Shown here one piece after another: positions 8,798 to 17,136 of a DNA stretch of 64,000 bases. The stretch is taken from assembly GCA_963769255.1 (NCBI GenBank), contig CAVYKV010000001.1, positions 1,240,001 to 1,304,000 of the forward strand, read 5' to 3'. The translations under genes and the position numbers were made by a program. The notes under the pieces are model-generated. The model did not search any database. It had not been told where the DNA came from and saw only the letters and a list, made by a program, of their open reading frames with translations. Position 1 is the stretch's first letter; every line of letters begins with the position of its first letter. Source of the DNA: JAKACA01 sp963769255. GTDB lineage: Bacteria > Actinomycetota > Acidimicrobiia > Acidimicrobiales > Bog-793.

Positions 8798-9637
8798 TCA
8801 GCCCACACATCTCGGATCCAAGGGGAACACGGCGAGCTCTGACGATCCAAGCCTGAGCACGAGGTAGCCGTTGCCCGCGGCCATGTAAGACGTGGCCGAA
8901 AGTGTCGATCCACCGGACGGTAGTTTCAGAGTGCTGAGCAGCGAGCCCGTCCGTGGACTGGCACAGGCAAGCCCGCCAGCATGATCGAACCAGCAGGCGA
9001 CGGGGAGAGCTGCGACACCCACGTTCCGTTTGGCCCCGCGTCACTGAACCCATTCTCGGCGGGGCTCCAGCGTGGTTGCCGAGTACGCCCGCAATTCATG
9101 CACCATCGCACCTGACGTGAGCACCAGAGCACTCCGTCGGCCACACCGACGAGCGATTGCACGTAACCAGCAGCCGACACCTCGCCGGTGAGCCCGACTC
9201 CCGGGACGCAGCGAAGCAGATCCCCGGCGAAGCCAGCGTTGCCCCCCTGTATGTACAGGTACAGCCTTGACTCCGCGCCAGCGAGCCCGAAGACGGTTGC
9301 ACGGGCCGGCATGCCCTCGATGCGAGTAGCCCCCATCTCCCCCTTGCCCGGGGAGATTGCGGCAACGCCGTCAGCCGAAGCGACCCACAGTCGACCGGCG
9401 GCTGCGGCGACAAACTGAGAGGCGATGTGGAACATGCGCTCGATCTTGAGCGTGGTGGGTGAGAGTTCGTAGAGAAGTCTGCCCGTCACGGTTGTGCTTG
9501 GGGTTCCGACCACCCAGAGGCGTCCCTCTGCCATCAGCGGCGAACCGAGTAGGCCACTCATGGTCGCGCTGGCGATCTCACCCGAACCATGCAGGTTGAC
9601 TCGGACCACGCGGCCTTGGTTTGCGTCGTGGCTGAGC
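8798..9637 (-). pseudogene. Degraded beta-propeller-like protein gene
   Basis: The minus-strand frame from about 9635 reads VVRVNLHGSGEIASATMSGL, then several blades of a quinoprotein/YVTN-like propeller (EGRLWVVGTPSTT, AGRLWVASADGVAAISPGKG, YVQSLVGVADGVLW). At about 9005 the frame changes: GTWVSQLSPSP is followed in another frame by VACWFDHAGGLACASPRTGS and LSTLKLPSGGSTLSATSY, ending at 8798. The 5' end lacks a start and signal peptide because it fuses to a DUF4389 fragment. It is a remnant rather than a working gene, unless the frame change is a sequencing error. Confidence 0.5.
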
Positions 9638-9763
9638 GATCAGTGAGAAAGCCGACGTAGACCTCGACACGGAGCGCGTAGCGGTAGGCGCCGACAAGTC
9701 CCGGATCCCTTCCGGGTACTCCCCGGTGACGATCACGGCAAAGGAGCCGACGATGATGCCCAA
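9638..9763 (-). pseudogene. DUF4389-type membrane protein fragment
   Basis: Two minus-strand frames give GIIVGSFAVIVTGEYPEGIR then LVGAYRYALRVEVYVGFLTD. This closely matches the conserved middle of DUF4389 actinobacterial membrane proteins (FTGRYPxG...RWxxRVxxYxxxLTDRYPPF). The frame changes at about 9698, and the match ends abruptly at LTDR, where unrelated propeller-like sequence follows. Only about 40 residues survive. Confidence 0.5.
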
Positions 9764-9858
9764 GCACGCCAGGTAAAATCAGTTCAGTTGGCGCCTCAGC
9801 CAGCCCGGCCTCGAACTCGGCTCCAGATTACGAGTCGTGTAGTCGAAGAACCAGAAGG

Positions 9859-11064
9859 TCACATCGTCCACAAGGCCTCGGTGGGCGACATGCGCGCAGC
9901 CCGAAGCGCGGGAAGGAGCCCCGCCATCGCCCCGATCAAGACGGCGATGCCGAAGCCCCCACCCCAGGCCAGCAGGGGCACGACCACGGACCAACCTTTG
10001 ACGGAGGCATACACGGCCGTCGACAGAGCCCCGACGGCCACACCCAGTGCGCCTCCCAAGACGGCTAGGACCATGGCCTCAGAGAGGAACTGGACGCGGA
10101 TGTGTCCCTTGCTGGCCCCCAGCGCCCGGCGAAGGCCGATCTCGCTTCGTCGTTCCAACACCCCGATCAACATGATGTTGGCCACCCCCACCGCCCCAAC
10201 GAGAAGCGAGATGGCCCCGAGTCCCAGCAGCAGGCTGTTCAATGCCGCCTTCGCCTCGGCCTGAGCCTGCAGGGCAAGCGAGGGCTGGCTCACACCGACC
10301 TCGTCGGGAGCCGCGGGGTTAGCGGTGGCGCCGAGGACGGCGTCCACGGCGTCGATCTGGGCGGTCTCGACGCGGAGGTAGATCTCCGACGGGTGCCCGT
10401 CGAAGCCCAGGTATCTCTCGGCGGCGGGGAAACCGATTAGCACCGAGGAGTCGATCTCGGGTGCGAGGACGGCGGGGCGCAAGATGCCCGCCACGTAGAA
10501 CCAAAGGCCCCCAACCCAGATCCGCTCGCCCGCATAGACACGGTCGATGCCCAGGAGCTGGGCGGCCTCCGCGCCGAGCACCGCCACCGGCTCGTTCGCC
10601 GTGGCGGCGTTCAGATACACGCCCTGTGAGACGCTGGTGCCGACCGTCTCTGGCAGGCCCAGGCTCGAGGCTTCGACGGAGAGGGCGTTGGTCTCGATGG
10701 AGGGGATGAGCGAGCTGCGGTAGGCGTCCACATTGGTCAAGGCCCCGGTGTACTGGACGTCAGTCACCGGCCCGATCCTCCCGATCATGCCCGGGGCAGC
10801 CATGGGCAGCTCTGCGGGCTGACCGGAGAGGGTCCGGCCGTTGGTCACGGTGAGAAGGTTGGTGCCGAGGGCGCTGAGCTCGTTGAGCAACCCGGCCTGG
10901 GACGAGGACGACAGCCCCAGCACGGCCACGATGGCGCCTACCCCGATAGCGATGCCGAGGGCGGACAGCCCGGCCCGGAGCCTTCTCGTACGCAAGCCCA
11001 CCGTGGCCAATCGGGCCGAGTCCGAGAGCCGCAGCCGCCGAACGCGCAAGGGTGCGGTGCTCAC
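9859..11064 (-). CDS. macB: MacB-type ABC transporter permease (FtsX fold)
   Basis: A 401-residue permease of the MacB family. It has an N-terminal membrane helix (LGIAIGVGAIVAVLGLSSSS, about residues 36-55), a MacB_PCD extracytoplasmic domain, then three C-terminal FtsX helices (LLLGLGAISLLVGAVGVANI, SEAMVLAVLGGALGVAVGAL, GFGIAVLIGAMAGLLPALRA). The conserved ERRSEIGLRRALGA coupling motif contacts the ATPase. The GTG start overlaps the ATPase stop (GTGA). It is the last gene of the six-gene minus-strand operon. MacAB-type machines move peptides, lipids or antibiotics across the envelope mechanically; the substrate here is unknown. Confidence 0.88.
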   Translation of the reverse strand: MSTAPLRVRRLRLSDSARLATVGLRTRRLRAGLSALGIAIGVGAIVAVLGLSSSSQAGLLNELSALGTNLLTVTNGRTLSGQPAELPMAAPGMIGRIGPVTDVQYTGALTNVDAYRSSLIPSIETNALSVEASSLGLPETVGTSVSQGVYLNAATANEPVAVLGAEAAQLLGIDRVYAGERIWVGGLWFYVAGILRPAVLAPEIDSSVLIGFPAAERYLGFDGHPSEIYLRVETAQIDAVDAVLGATANPAAPDEVGVSQPSLALQAQAEAKAALNSLLLGLGAISLLVGAVGVANIMLIGVLERRSEIGLRRALGASKGHIRVQFLSEAMVLAVLGGALGVAVGALSTAVYASVKGWSVVVPLLAWGGGFGIAVLIGAMAGLLPALRAARMSPTEALWTM

Positions 11065-11855
11065 GTTCGCCTTCCCGCCGGAAACAGCCGGTCGGTGCCG
11101 GGCGGCGCTTCGCTGTCGGCCACGATTCGCCCGTCCAGGAGTTCAACGCGGCGCGGCATCCGCTCGGCAATGGCTTTGTCGTGCGTGATCACCAGAATGG
11201 TGGCGCCGGCGGCGTGCAGATCGCCGAGCAAGCCCAAGATGGACTGGCCCGTTGCAGAGTCGAGGTTCCCGGTGGGCTCGTCCGCTAACACGATGGCGGG
11301 ATTCCCCACCAGCGCCCTGGCGATGGCCACGCGTTGGCGCTCGCCACCCGACAGCTGCGTAGGCCTGGCCCCCAGGCGCATCCCAAGGCCGACGTGATCC
11401 AAGGCGAGGATGGCTGCCTCCCGGCGCTCACGGAGGCCGACGCCGGCGTAGAGAAGTCCGTCGGCCACGTTGTCGAGGGCGCTCTGGTGCTCGGAGAGGA
11501 AGAACTGCTGGAAGACAAAGCCCACCCTGGTGGCTCGGACCACGGCGAGATCCCGGTCGGACAAGTCGGCCACGTCCAGGCCGGTAAGAAAGACCCTGCC
11601 TGCACTCGGGCGGTCGAGGGTGCCCATCAGGTGCAGCAGGGTGGACTTGCCCGATCCCGAGGGACCGACGATGGCCAGGAGCTCCCCTTCAGTGACGGAG
11701 AGGTTCACGTTTTCGAGGGCGGTCAAGGGCGGCTGGCTGGCATAGACCTTGGTCACCTCTTGCAGCTCGAGCACAACTGGCTTGTCGCCCCCGGGGCCCT
11801 GGAGAAAGCTGGCACCCGAACGGAAGGTTGCATCGACGACCGCGGCATTGCTCAT
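11061..11855 (-). CDS. MacB/LolD-type ABC transporter ATP-binding protein
   Basis: A 264-residue ABC ATPase with Walker A (GPSGSGKST, about residues 64-72), the Q-loop (VGFVFQQF), the signature (LSGGERQRVAIARAL), Walker B with D-loop (IVLADEPTGNLDS) and the H-loop (LVITHD). The LolD/MacB subfamily is indicated by TGNLDSATG. It powers the neighbouring permease. The ATG overlaps the stop of the adaptor gene (ATGA) and its own stop overlaps the permease start, so the three are translationally coupled. Confidence 0.92.
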   Translation of the reverse strand: MSNAAVVDATFRSGASFLQGPGGDKPVVLELQEVTKVYASQPPLTALENVNLSVTEGELLAIVGPSGSGKSTLLHLMGTLDRPSAGRVFLTGLDVADLSDRDLAVVRATRVGFVFQQFFLSEHQSALDNVADGLLYAGVGLRERREAAILALDHVGLGMRLGARPTQLSGGERQRVAIARALVGNPAIVLADEPTGNLDSATGQSILGLLGDLHAAGATILVITHDKAIAERMPRRVELLDGRIVADSEAPPGTDRLFPAGRRT

Positions 11856-13069
11856 ATGCCGGGCACCACCACGATCTCCCCGGCCGATAGCCCAGGGCCC
11901 GAGACCTGGACCAGTCCCTCGGCGTCATCGAAGATGCCAAGCGTGACAGCGACCAGGTGATGCACACCACTGGCCCCGACCACCTCAACCGCATAGCCGC
12001 CGCCTGAAAGGGCGAGCAGGGCATCCACCGGGACCACGAGGGCGTCTTTCGCGCTGGCGGTGGTGATGTCGACGGTCACTTGGGCTTGGTCCCAGCTTCC
12101 GGTGGCGGCCGGGTCTGTCGGGGTGACCAGTACGGTGATGGTGGCGGAGCCGGGGCTCCCCGGGCCGAGGCTGGAGGAGTTCGACGCAAAGGACGTCGCC
12201 ACCTTGCCAACCGAGGTGACCACGCCCGTCGTGGTGAGGTTGTTGGGCAAGGTGATGGTGACGTGATCGCCGACTTCCACTTCGGACTGCTGTGCGGTGT
12301 CGAGAGCGATGCTGACCACACGGGCGGTCGAGCTGGCCGACATGATGGCCTGGCCTGCCGGGGCCGACACCCCCAAGGTGGCAGACACCGAGGTTATGCG
12401 GGCGGCGGTAGGAAGAAACACCGCCTCGCCCAGGCTCAACGTGCCGTTCGCGCTGAGCCCGAGTGCCGACTGGAGCTTCTCCACCCCGAGAGAGGTCCAG
12501 TGGCTGAACACGTCGGAGCCTGCCGGGATCTCCGAGCGGTTCAAATAGCCTAGGGTCACGAGGTCGGTGTTGAGCTCTCTCACATCGGCTCCGGTGTTCC
12601 CACCATTCGTGCTCACCGACAGGCTGCGGTAGGCGGGGGTGGCACCGTAAAGGAGAACGACCGGTCGTCCGCTCACCTCGTAGATGACCTGGCCCTCCGA
12701 GACGACCTGACCCACCTGAGGGAGCCAGGTGAGGATGCCTGAAGCCTGGTTGACCACTGCGTAGGCGCCGGCGTAGCCGAGGGTGGCGCTCACCGGTATC
12801 TCGGAGGACAAGCTCTGGCGAGTCACGGCGGCCGTCGAGGTGGGATATGCGTTGTCGCTGGCCCCGTCGGTTCGCGTGCCGCCGCCGGTGAGGGCCTCAG
12901 TGGTCCCGGCCGCGATGCCGGCTGCGACGATAGCTGCGAGGGCCACGGCGGCGATCCGGCGCCGACGGTGCCTGGGACGTCCAGCGAGTTTGTCCGACGC
13001 ACCGAGGTTCCGAGAAGCGGTTGCCGTCAGAGACTGTGACGTCGCAATATCAGGGGCCATGGCCCTCAC
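11852..13069 (-). CDS. MacA-like periplasmic adaptor with peptidoglycan-binding domain
   Basis: This 405-residue protein starts with a cationic cytoplasmic tail and one membrane anchor (RRRRIAAVALAAIVAAGIAA, about residues 36-55). It continues with an HlyD/MacA-type lipoyl hairpin (ILTWLPQVGQVVSEGQVIYE), a peptidoglycan-binding-domain-like segment (GADVRELNTDLVTLGYLNRS) and beta-barrel domains at the C-terminus. It is the membrane-fusion partner of the downstream ATPase and permease, adapted to a cell without a classical outer membrane. The GTG start at 13069 overlaps the preceding lipoprotein gene by 20 bases; the ATG at 13060 is an alternative. Confidence 0.82.
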   Translation of the reverse strand: MRAMAPDIATSQSLTATASRNLGASDKLAGRPRHRRRRIAAVALAAIVAAGIAAGTTEALTGGGTRTDGASDNAYPTSTAAVTRQSLSSEIPVSATLGYAGAYAVVNQASGILTWLPQVGQVVSEGQVIYEVSGRPVVLLYGATPAYRSLSVSTNGGNTGADVRELNTDLVTLGYLNRSEIPAGSDVFSHWTSLGVEKLQSALGLSANGTLSLGEAVFLPTAARITSVSATLGVSAPAGQAIMSASSTARVVSIALDTAQQSEVEVGDHVTITLPNNLTTTGVVTSVGKVATSFASNSSSLGPGSPGSATITVLVTPTDPAATGSWDQAQVTVDITTASAKDALVVPVDALLALSGGGYAVEVVGASGVHHLVAVTLGIFDDAEGLVQVSGPGLSAGEIVVVPGI

Positions 13070-13694
13070 CGCCCTTCGGCAGGAGGCTGTGGCACACCCT
13101 GTCCGCGGCCACGACGGAGGGGCTTGTGAGATCGAAGTTCGGGGGGAAGTGGAAGCCCGGCGGATCTCCGGCGGTTGGGTCGGGGTAGTTGAGTACCCCG
13201 TGCGCTCGCATGCATTTGGCGTACCGGAGAAGATCGGCCAAGTCCTGAGCCGCCTGCCTCACGCTTGGGGCACCCGCGCTCATGTACTTCTGGCAGGTGC
13301 GCTGGGCCGCCTGAAACGTCGGCGAGTTGAGCTCGACATTGCTGGCGTTGAGGTTGAACCCCCCGTTGGCGTCTGGGTCGGGAAAGTCGCTCACGCCGTG
13401 GGAGCGCATGCACTGCGAGTACTTCAAGGCCGCGCTGAAGTTCGAGGACTGCCCCGAGCTCGCGTTACCGGAGGCTGGCTGGGTCGCCGTCGTAGCGCCG
13501 CTGCCCGTTCCGAGACTGGCTACGGTCGCGGGACTGGAGCCGGGTGCAGAGCTCGGCGCGCTGCTGCACGCGGCGAGGGCGATGGCGGCCGCCGTCAGCA
13601 GGACGGCGAGCCGGCCCGATCGGCGGCGAGTCGCTGTTCCCTCTCGCCTTCCTCGGTCGTGCCTCCGGCTCATGGTCTGGGCGGTGCTCGCCAC
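13050..13694 (-). CDS. Lipoprotein with two CMRxHGV repeats
   Basis: A 214-residue predicted lipoprotein with a basic N-region and a lipobox (AIALAAC, cysteine at about residue 43). Two homologous modules follow: LKYSQCMRSHGVSDFPDPDA and LRYAKCMRAHGVLNYPDPTA, each followed by a further Cys (RTCQKYM and RVCHSLL). This Cys-containing repeat occurs in actinobacterial lipoproteins often encoded beside MacAB-like exporters; its function is unknown. The GTG start has AAGGAAA about 6 bases upstream; the ATG eight codons on is an alternative. It sits between the propeller gene and the adaptor gene in the same operon. Confidence 0.75.
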   Translation of the reverse strand: MASTAQTMSRRHDRGRREGTATRRRSGRLAVLLTAAAIALAACSSAPSSAPGSSPATVASLGTGSGATTATQPASGNASSGQSSNFSAALKYSQCMRSHGVSDFPDPDANGGFNLNASNVELNSPTFQAAQRTCQKYMSAGAPSVRQAAQDLADLLRYAKCMRAHGVLNYPDPTAGDPPGFHFPPNFDLTSPSVVAADRVCHSLLPKGGEGHGP

Positions 13695-13710
13695 GGCAAT
13701 TTCCTTTTTT

Positions 13711-15099
13711 TCAGTCGCCGTAGCTCAGCAAGACGACCGAGAGGAACCCGGCTCCCGCAGGCTTTAGGAGCCCGAGGGCGTAGCACTTGGCCGTGCTTGG
13801 ACACGAGAGGGACGCCACGGGAGAGACGCCATCCGGTGCTGCGAGCCTCTGCCAAGTCCGCCCGCCGTTAGACGTCGAAGCCAGCAACGCGGTCGCTCCG
13901 ACTTCGATCGTCATACCCTGAGGCGAGACCTCGGCATCGGTGACACCGGCCGCCCAGCAATGAGCTACTGCCGGGCATGCGACGCTGAGCACAACTCCAT
14001 TAGGCAGGCCGGACGTCGGAACAGAAGACCAGCTCGCTCCGCCATCGGTGGAGGTCAGCACCACCTCGCCCCCTTGCCCGTGAGCGGCAAGGAAGGTCGC
14101 CAGGCAATCGGTTGAGGACGCGCACGACACTGTGCCGAGCAGGCCGAGACCGTTCGGCATTGAGGCCGTCTTCCACAGAGTGCCCCCATCTGTCGTGTAG
14201 AGCGCCGTCCCTTCTGAAGACGCCCGGCCGCTATCAGGAGACTGGTGGAAGCCGGTCACGACACAGTTCGCCGATGACGAGCACTGCAGGTCGTGAGGCA
14301 CGAAATCTGTCGGCATCGGCTCGGTCGTCCAGGTCTGGCCACCGTCGGCCGTCACGTACGTCGCGGCTCCGCCGTACCCGTCGGCCACCGCTAGGCAGGA
14401 CGATGCCGAAGGACAGGCCATGGCGAACACCCCAAGAAGAGAGGTGAGCCCGGGCGGACCGGCGTGAGCGACCCATGACCTACCGCCGTCGGTCGTCTCC
14501 TCAAAGGTGGCGGAGGGGTGACTGATCCTGCACGATGTGGCGTTCGGGCAGGTGGCCGACCCGCTGAGACCGAGGATGGCGCAAGTGGCGGCGCTTGCGC
14601 AGGCGATGCGCGTTTGTCCGAGCAACGGGACAGAAAGCCCGAGCAAGGGCACAGGCAGCTTCGAGGAGGTCCATGTCCGGCCCTCGTCATGAGTCACTTC
14701 GACGGCCGCGAGGCCGACTCCTTCTTGGCTCGGCGAGTCGGCCGCGAAACAGGTTTCGACACTCGGGCAAGTGAGCGACAACCCTGGGTTGCTGCTGAGA
14801 CCGCTGACCTCGTGCCACGCCGGTGAAACGTCGCCGACGAGTTGCCATTGAGAAGCGGTCGTCCGGTGCGGCGTGCTCGTGCGGGTGGTCTGGCGCGGCG
14901 TCGTCGTGTTCGCGTTGTGGAGAGCCACCATCGTCGACGCCAACGCGATGATCATCGACATCGACACGACCGCGGCCACGGAGCGAATCCGGTGCTGGTG
15001 CAGCCGGAACCGAGCGCTCTGGTCCTTGGCACTCACCAGGAAACGGTCAAGTTCCTCTTCGTCGAGGTGCGGGATCTGCATGTCAGGCGAGCCGGGCAA
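13711..15099 (-). CDS. Membrane-anchored beta-propeller protein, putative anti-sigma or sensor partner
   Basis: This 462-residue protein has a short acidic cytoplasmic N-terminus (HLDEEELDRFLVSAKDQS), one membrane span (VAAVVSMSMIIALASTMVAL, about residues 41-60) and an extracytoplasmic repeat domain. Each repeat pairs an Asp-box (ETTDGGRSWVAH, TADGGQTWTTE, STDGGASWSSV, TSNGGRTWQRL) with a Cys pair (LTCPSVETCFAA, MACPSASSCLAV, VSCASSTDCLAT, LSCPSTAKCYAL). It overlaps the sigma-factor gene by about 17 bases (TTG start after AAGGAGGAG; ATG at 15081 is an alternative). That position is typical of an anti-sigma factor, although no zinc anti-sigma motif is visible. A paralogue follows the second sigma gene at 48088. 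The role is inferred from context. Confidence 0.7.
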   Translation of the reverse strand: MPGSPDMQIPHLDEEELDRFLVSAKDQSARFRLHQHRIRSVAAVVSMSMIIALASTMVALHNANTTTPRQTTRTSTPHRTTASQWQLVGDVSPAWHEVSGLSSNPGLSLTCPSVETCFAADSPSQEGVGLAAVEVTHDEGRTWTSSKLPVPLLGLSVPLLGQTRIACASAATCAILGLSGSATCPNATSCRISHPSATFEETTDGGRSWVAHAGPPGLTSLLGVFAMACPSASSCLAVADGYGGAATYVTADGGQTWTTEPMPTDFVPHDLQCSSSANCVVTGFHQSPDSGRASSEGTALYTTDGGTLWKTASMPNGLGLLGTVSCASSTDCLATFLAAHGQGGEVVLTSTDGGASWSSVPTSGLPNGVVLSVACPAVAHCWAAGVTDAEVSPQGMTIEVGATALLASTSNGGRTWQRLAAPDGVSPVASLSCPSTAKCYALGLLKPAGAGFLSVVLLSYGD

Positions 15100-15619
15100 G
15101 ATGCTCCTCCTTCAAATTGCTGCCAATCGATCGGCGTAGGGCGGCCATGCCTCTGCGGAGATGCGTTTTGACCGTGCCGTGACTGATTTCGAGAACCTCG
15201 GCCACCTCGGTTTCCGATAGACCGACGAGGTAATGCAGCACAATTACTTCGCACTGGCGCCGGGGCAGGGCTCTGAGAGCCACTGTGAGCGTCTGGCGAA
15301 GCGCGACAGCCTCAGCAGGGTCGGGCGCCGCGGCCGTGTTCGCCGTGACCGACGGTCTAGCGGGCCGATCGTCGAAGCGAAGCTGACGGATGGCTGTTCG
15401 AGCGGCAACCTTGATCACCCAGAGATCTGGCCGCTCGAGTCCGCTCACCCGCGTCCAGCGAAAGTGCGCCCTCGCGAGCGCGTAGATGGCCGCATCCTCG
15501 GCCGTCGAGCGCTGTCCCGTGACACGTTGCGCGACAGCGAGCGCCCTCGGAAAGACGGCGCGGAAGAAGGTGTCGTAACCCTCGGCCACGCCGACGCCTA
15601 TGCCCGATCGAACAGCCAT
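15083..15619 (-). CDS. ECF-type RNA polymerase sigma factor
   Basis: A 178-residue group IV sigma factor. Region 2 spans about residues 10-75 (YDTFFRAVFPRALAVAQRV; RSTAEDAAIYALARAHFRW; DLWVIKVAARTAIRQLR) and region 4 about 115-170 (LPRRQCEVIVLHYLVGLSET; EVLEISHGTVKTHLRRGMAA). The frame is open much further upstream, but ATG at 15619 is the first sensible start before region 2; its RBS is weak. It heads the minus-strand operon with the propeller, lipoprotein and MacAB-like exporter, so it probably directs transcription of that operon in response to an envelope signal. A 17-bp palindrome lies about 45 bases upstream. Confidence 0.82.
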   Translation of the reverse strand: MAVRSGIGVGVAEGYDTFFRAVFPRALAVAQRVTGQRSTAEDAAIYALARAHFRWTRVSGLERPDLWVIKVAARTAIRQLRFDDRPARPSVTANTAAAPDPAEAVALRQTLTVALRALPRRQCEVIVLHYLVGLSETEVAEVLEISHGTVKTHLRRGMAALRRSIGSNLKEEHLARLA

Positions 15620-16026
15620 CACCCTTACATGTCTGCGCCGGTCGAGTTTGGATGACACCTTGCGAGTTCGGAACTCGCCGATCGCGTCGCAGAACTGGAC
15701 TCCCCCCAGCCGATCGATCCCGATGGCGTCGCCGCGATGGGTGCCGGACCGCCGACTACGCGCTGAGCGGTGACCCGAAGGGCGAACCACCCGTCGATGC
15801 CGCCGTCGTCGAGCGCCTCGGGCGTCAGCCTCCGTCGAGGGGCTCGCCGATCTGTGTGGTGTGTCGAAGAAAGGGTACGGCTCCCGCGGCATGCCGTGGA
15901 CGCCATCTGCGCTGCAACCGACGTGCAGGTGGGTGAGCAGCGCTACACAGCGGTGGCTGTGGTGCCCGCCGCTTCACTGGTAATCGCCTGGCCGGGGGTG
16001 AGATGGGCCTGGTCAGCCAGGTCGCC
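15620..16026. other. Intergenic region with promoter area of the sigma operon
   Basis: About 400 bases between two minus-strand genes. Apart from the palindrome at 15662-15678 I see no conserved gene or RNA. The open frames here are compositional. Confidence 0.4.
15662..15678. promoter_or_regulatory. 17-bp perfect palindrome upstream of the sigma gene
   Basis: GCGAGTTC, a central G and GAACTCGC form an exact 8+1+8 inverted repeat about 45 bases before the sigma-factor start on the minus strand. The position suits an operator or part of the promoter (the GAAC core resembles ECF -35 elements). No convincing -10 could be assigned. Confidence 0.4.
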
Positions 16027-17025
16027 CTACTGGTGTTGACGCTGACCGGTGCCGGATGTGTAGACGCCGGTGGGCTTCGGGTGATAGCCCTTCGCCCCGA
16101 CCTCGACGGCTAGAGGGCTCATTGGCTCGTCCCCGGCACGAATTCGAGCGAGCGCCCACCCGAAGTCGTAGCGGGGGTCCCAGCCGAGCGCCTCCCGAGC
16201 GCGGGCGTTGACGTACACCCGGTCGATGCTCGGGAACATCCGCCACCCTTGCCGGGCATAGACGTCGACATAGTCGGGGAAGAGACGTTCGACGACTGCG
16301 GGAGCATCGGCTCGGAGCTCGGACAGGTCTTCGGGTGTGAAAGGGGTCGTGGCGGCGATGATGTACCGGTCGAAGCCGATGAGCTCGGCGCGTTGGGCGG
16401 CCAGCTGGCAGGCGGTGACGACATCCTCCAGGTCGACGCGCCGGTAAAGGAGCTCGTTGACCTTGGCATTGTCGCTGCTGAAGTTTGCTCGCACGGTGTC
16501 GTTGTCGTCCTCCTCAGGGAAGAACCGTGCCACTCGAAGCACGATGCAGGGGAGCTTGCGATCCTGGTGCGCCAACTGGCAGAGATCCTCCGCTGCGACC
16601 TTGGTGACCCCGTAGACGTTCTTCGCGACGGGTGCGACCTGCTCGGTGATCCACGCTGCCGGTCGGTGTGCCTGCGGGTTGAGGGCCCGCCCGAAGGCGC
16701 TGGTCGTGCTCGTGAACACGAACGCCCTCACCTCCGCCGCCGAAGCGGAGTCGAGCAGGACCGCCGTTCCCGAGATGTTGCTGTCGATGAAGGCCTCGGT
16801 GTCGTGGGTGCCCAGGTGGGGCTTGTGCAGGGTCGCCGTGTGAAACACGACCTCCATCCCACTGACCGCTGCTCGCACGAGTTCTCGGTCGGCGACCGAG
16901 CCGACGAGATCCGTGTTCGGCGACGTCACCAGGTCGAGACCTACGACCCCGTGGCCCTCAGCGCGGAGCACCCTCACCAGAGCCTCGCCGAGGTGGCCAG
17001 AGCTCCCGGTCACCAACACCTTCAC
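16027..17025 (-). CDS. NAD-dependent epimerase/dehydratase (extended SDR)
   Basis: This 332-residue extended short-chain dehydrogenase has the NAD-binding glycine motif at the very start (VLVTGSSGHLG, residues 3-13). The catalytic Ser/Thr stretch is FVFTSTTSAFG and the Tyr-Lys pair is YGVTKVAAED. Typical substrates are nucleotide sugars or other polyols; the actual substrate cannot be told. The GTG start at 17025 places the Rossmann beta-strand at the N-terminus; longer frames add non-conserved sequence. It is divergent from the nucleoside cluster with about 110 bases between, so the two may share a regulatory region. Confidence 0.82.
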   Translation of the reverse strand: MKVLVTGSSGHLGEALVRVLRAEGHGVVGLDLVTSPNTDLVGSVADRELVRAAVSGMEVVFHTATLHKPHLGTHDTEAFIDSNISGTAVLLDSASAAEVRAFVFTSTTSAFGRALNPQAHRPAAWITEQVAPVAKNVYGVTKVAAEDLCQLAHQDRKLPCIVLRVARFFPEEDDNDTVRANFSSDNAKVNELLYRRVDLEDVVTACQLAAQRAELIGFDRYIIAATTPFTPEDLSELRADAPAVVERLFPDYVDVYARQGWRMFPSIDRVYVNARAREALGWDPRYDFGWALARIRAGDEPMSPLAVEVGAKGYHPKPTGVYTSGTGQRQHQ

Positions 17026-17136
17026 CCGCCCATTACTACCAAACGCAGGCGACGCGAGGTGCAGCCCGTCCCCATGTGCCCCGACCCTCCGCCGTCTAGC
17101 GTGACGGCCAACCGGATCGAAGGAGGTGACCCTTCT

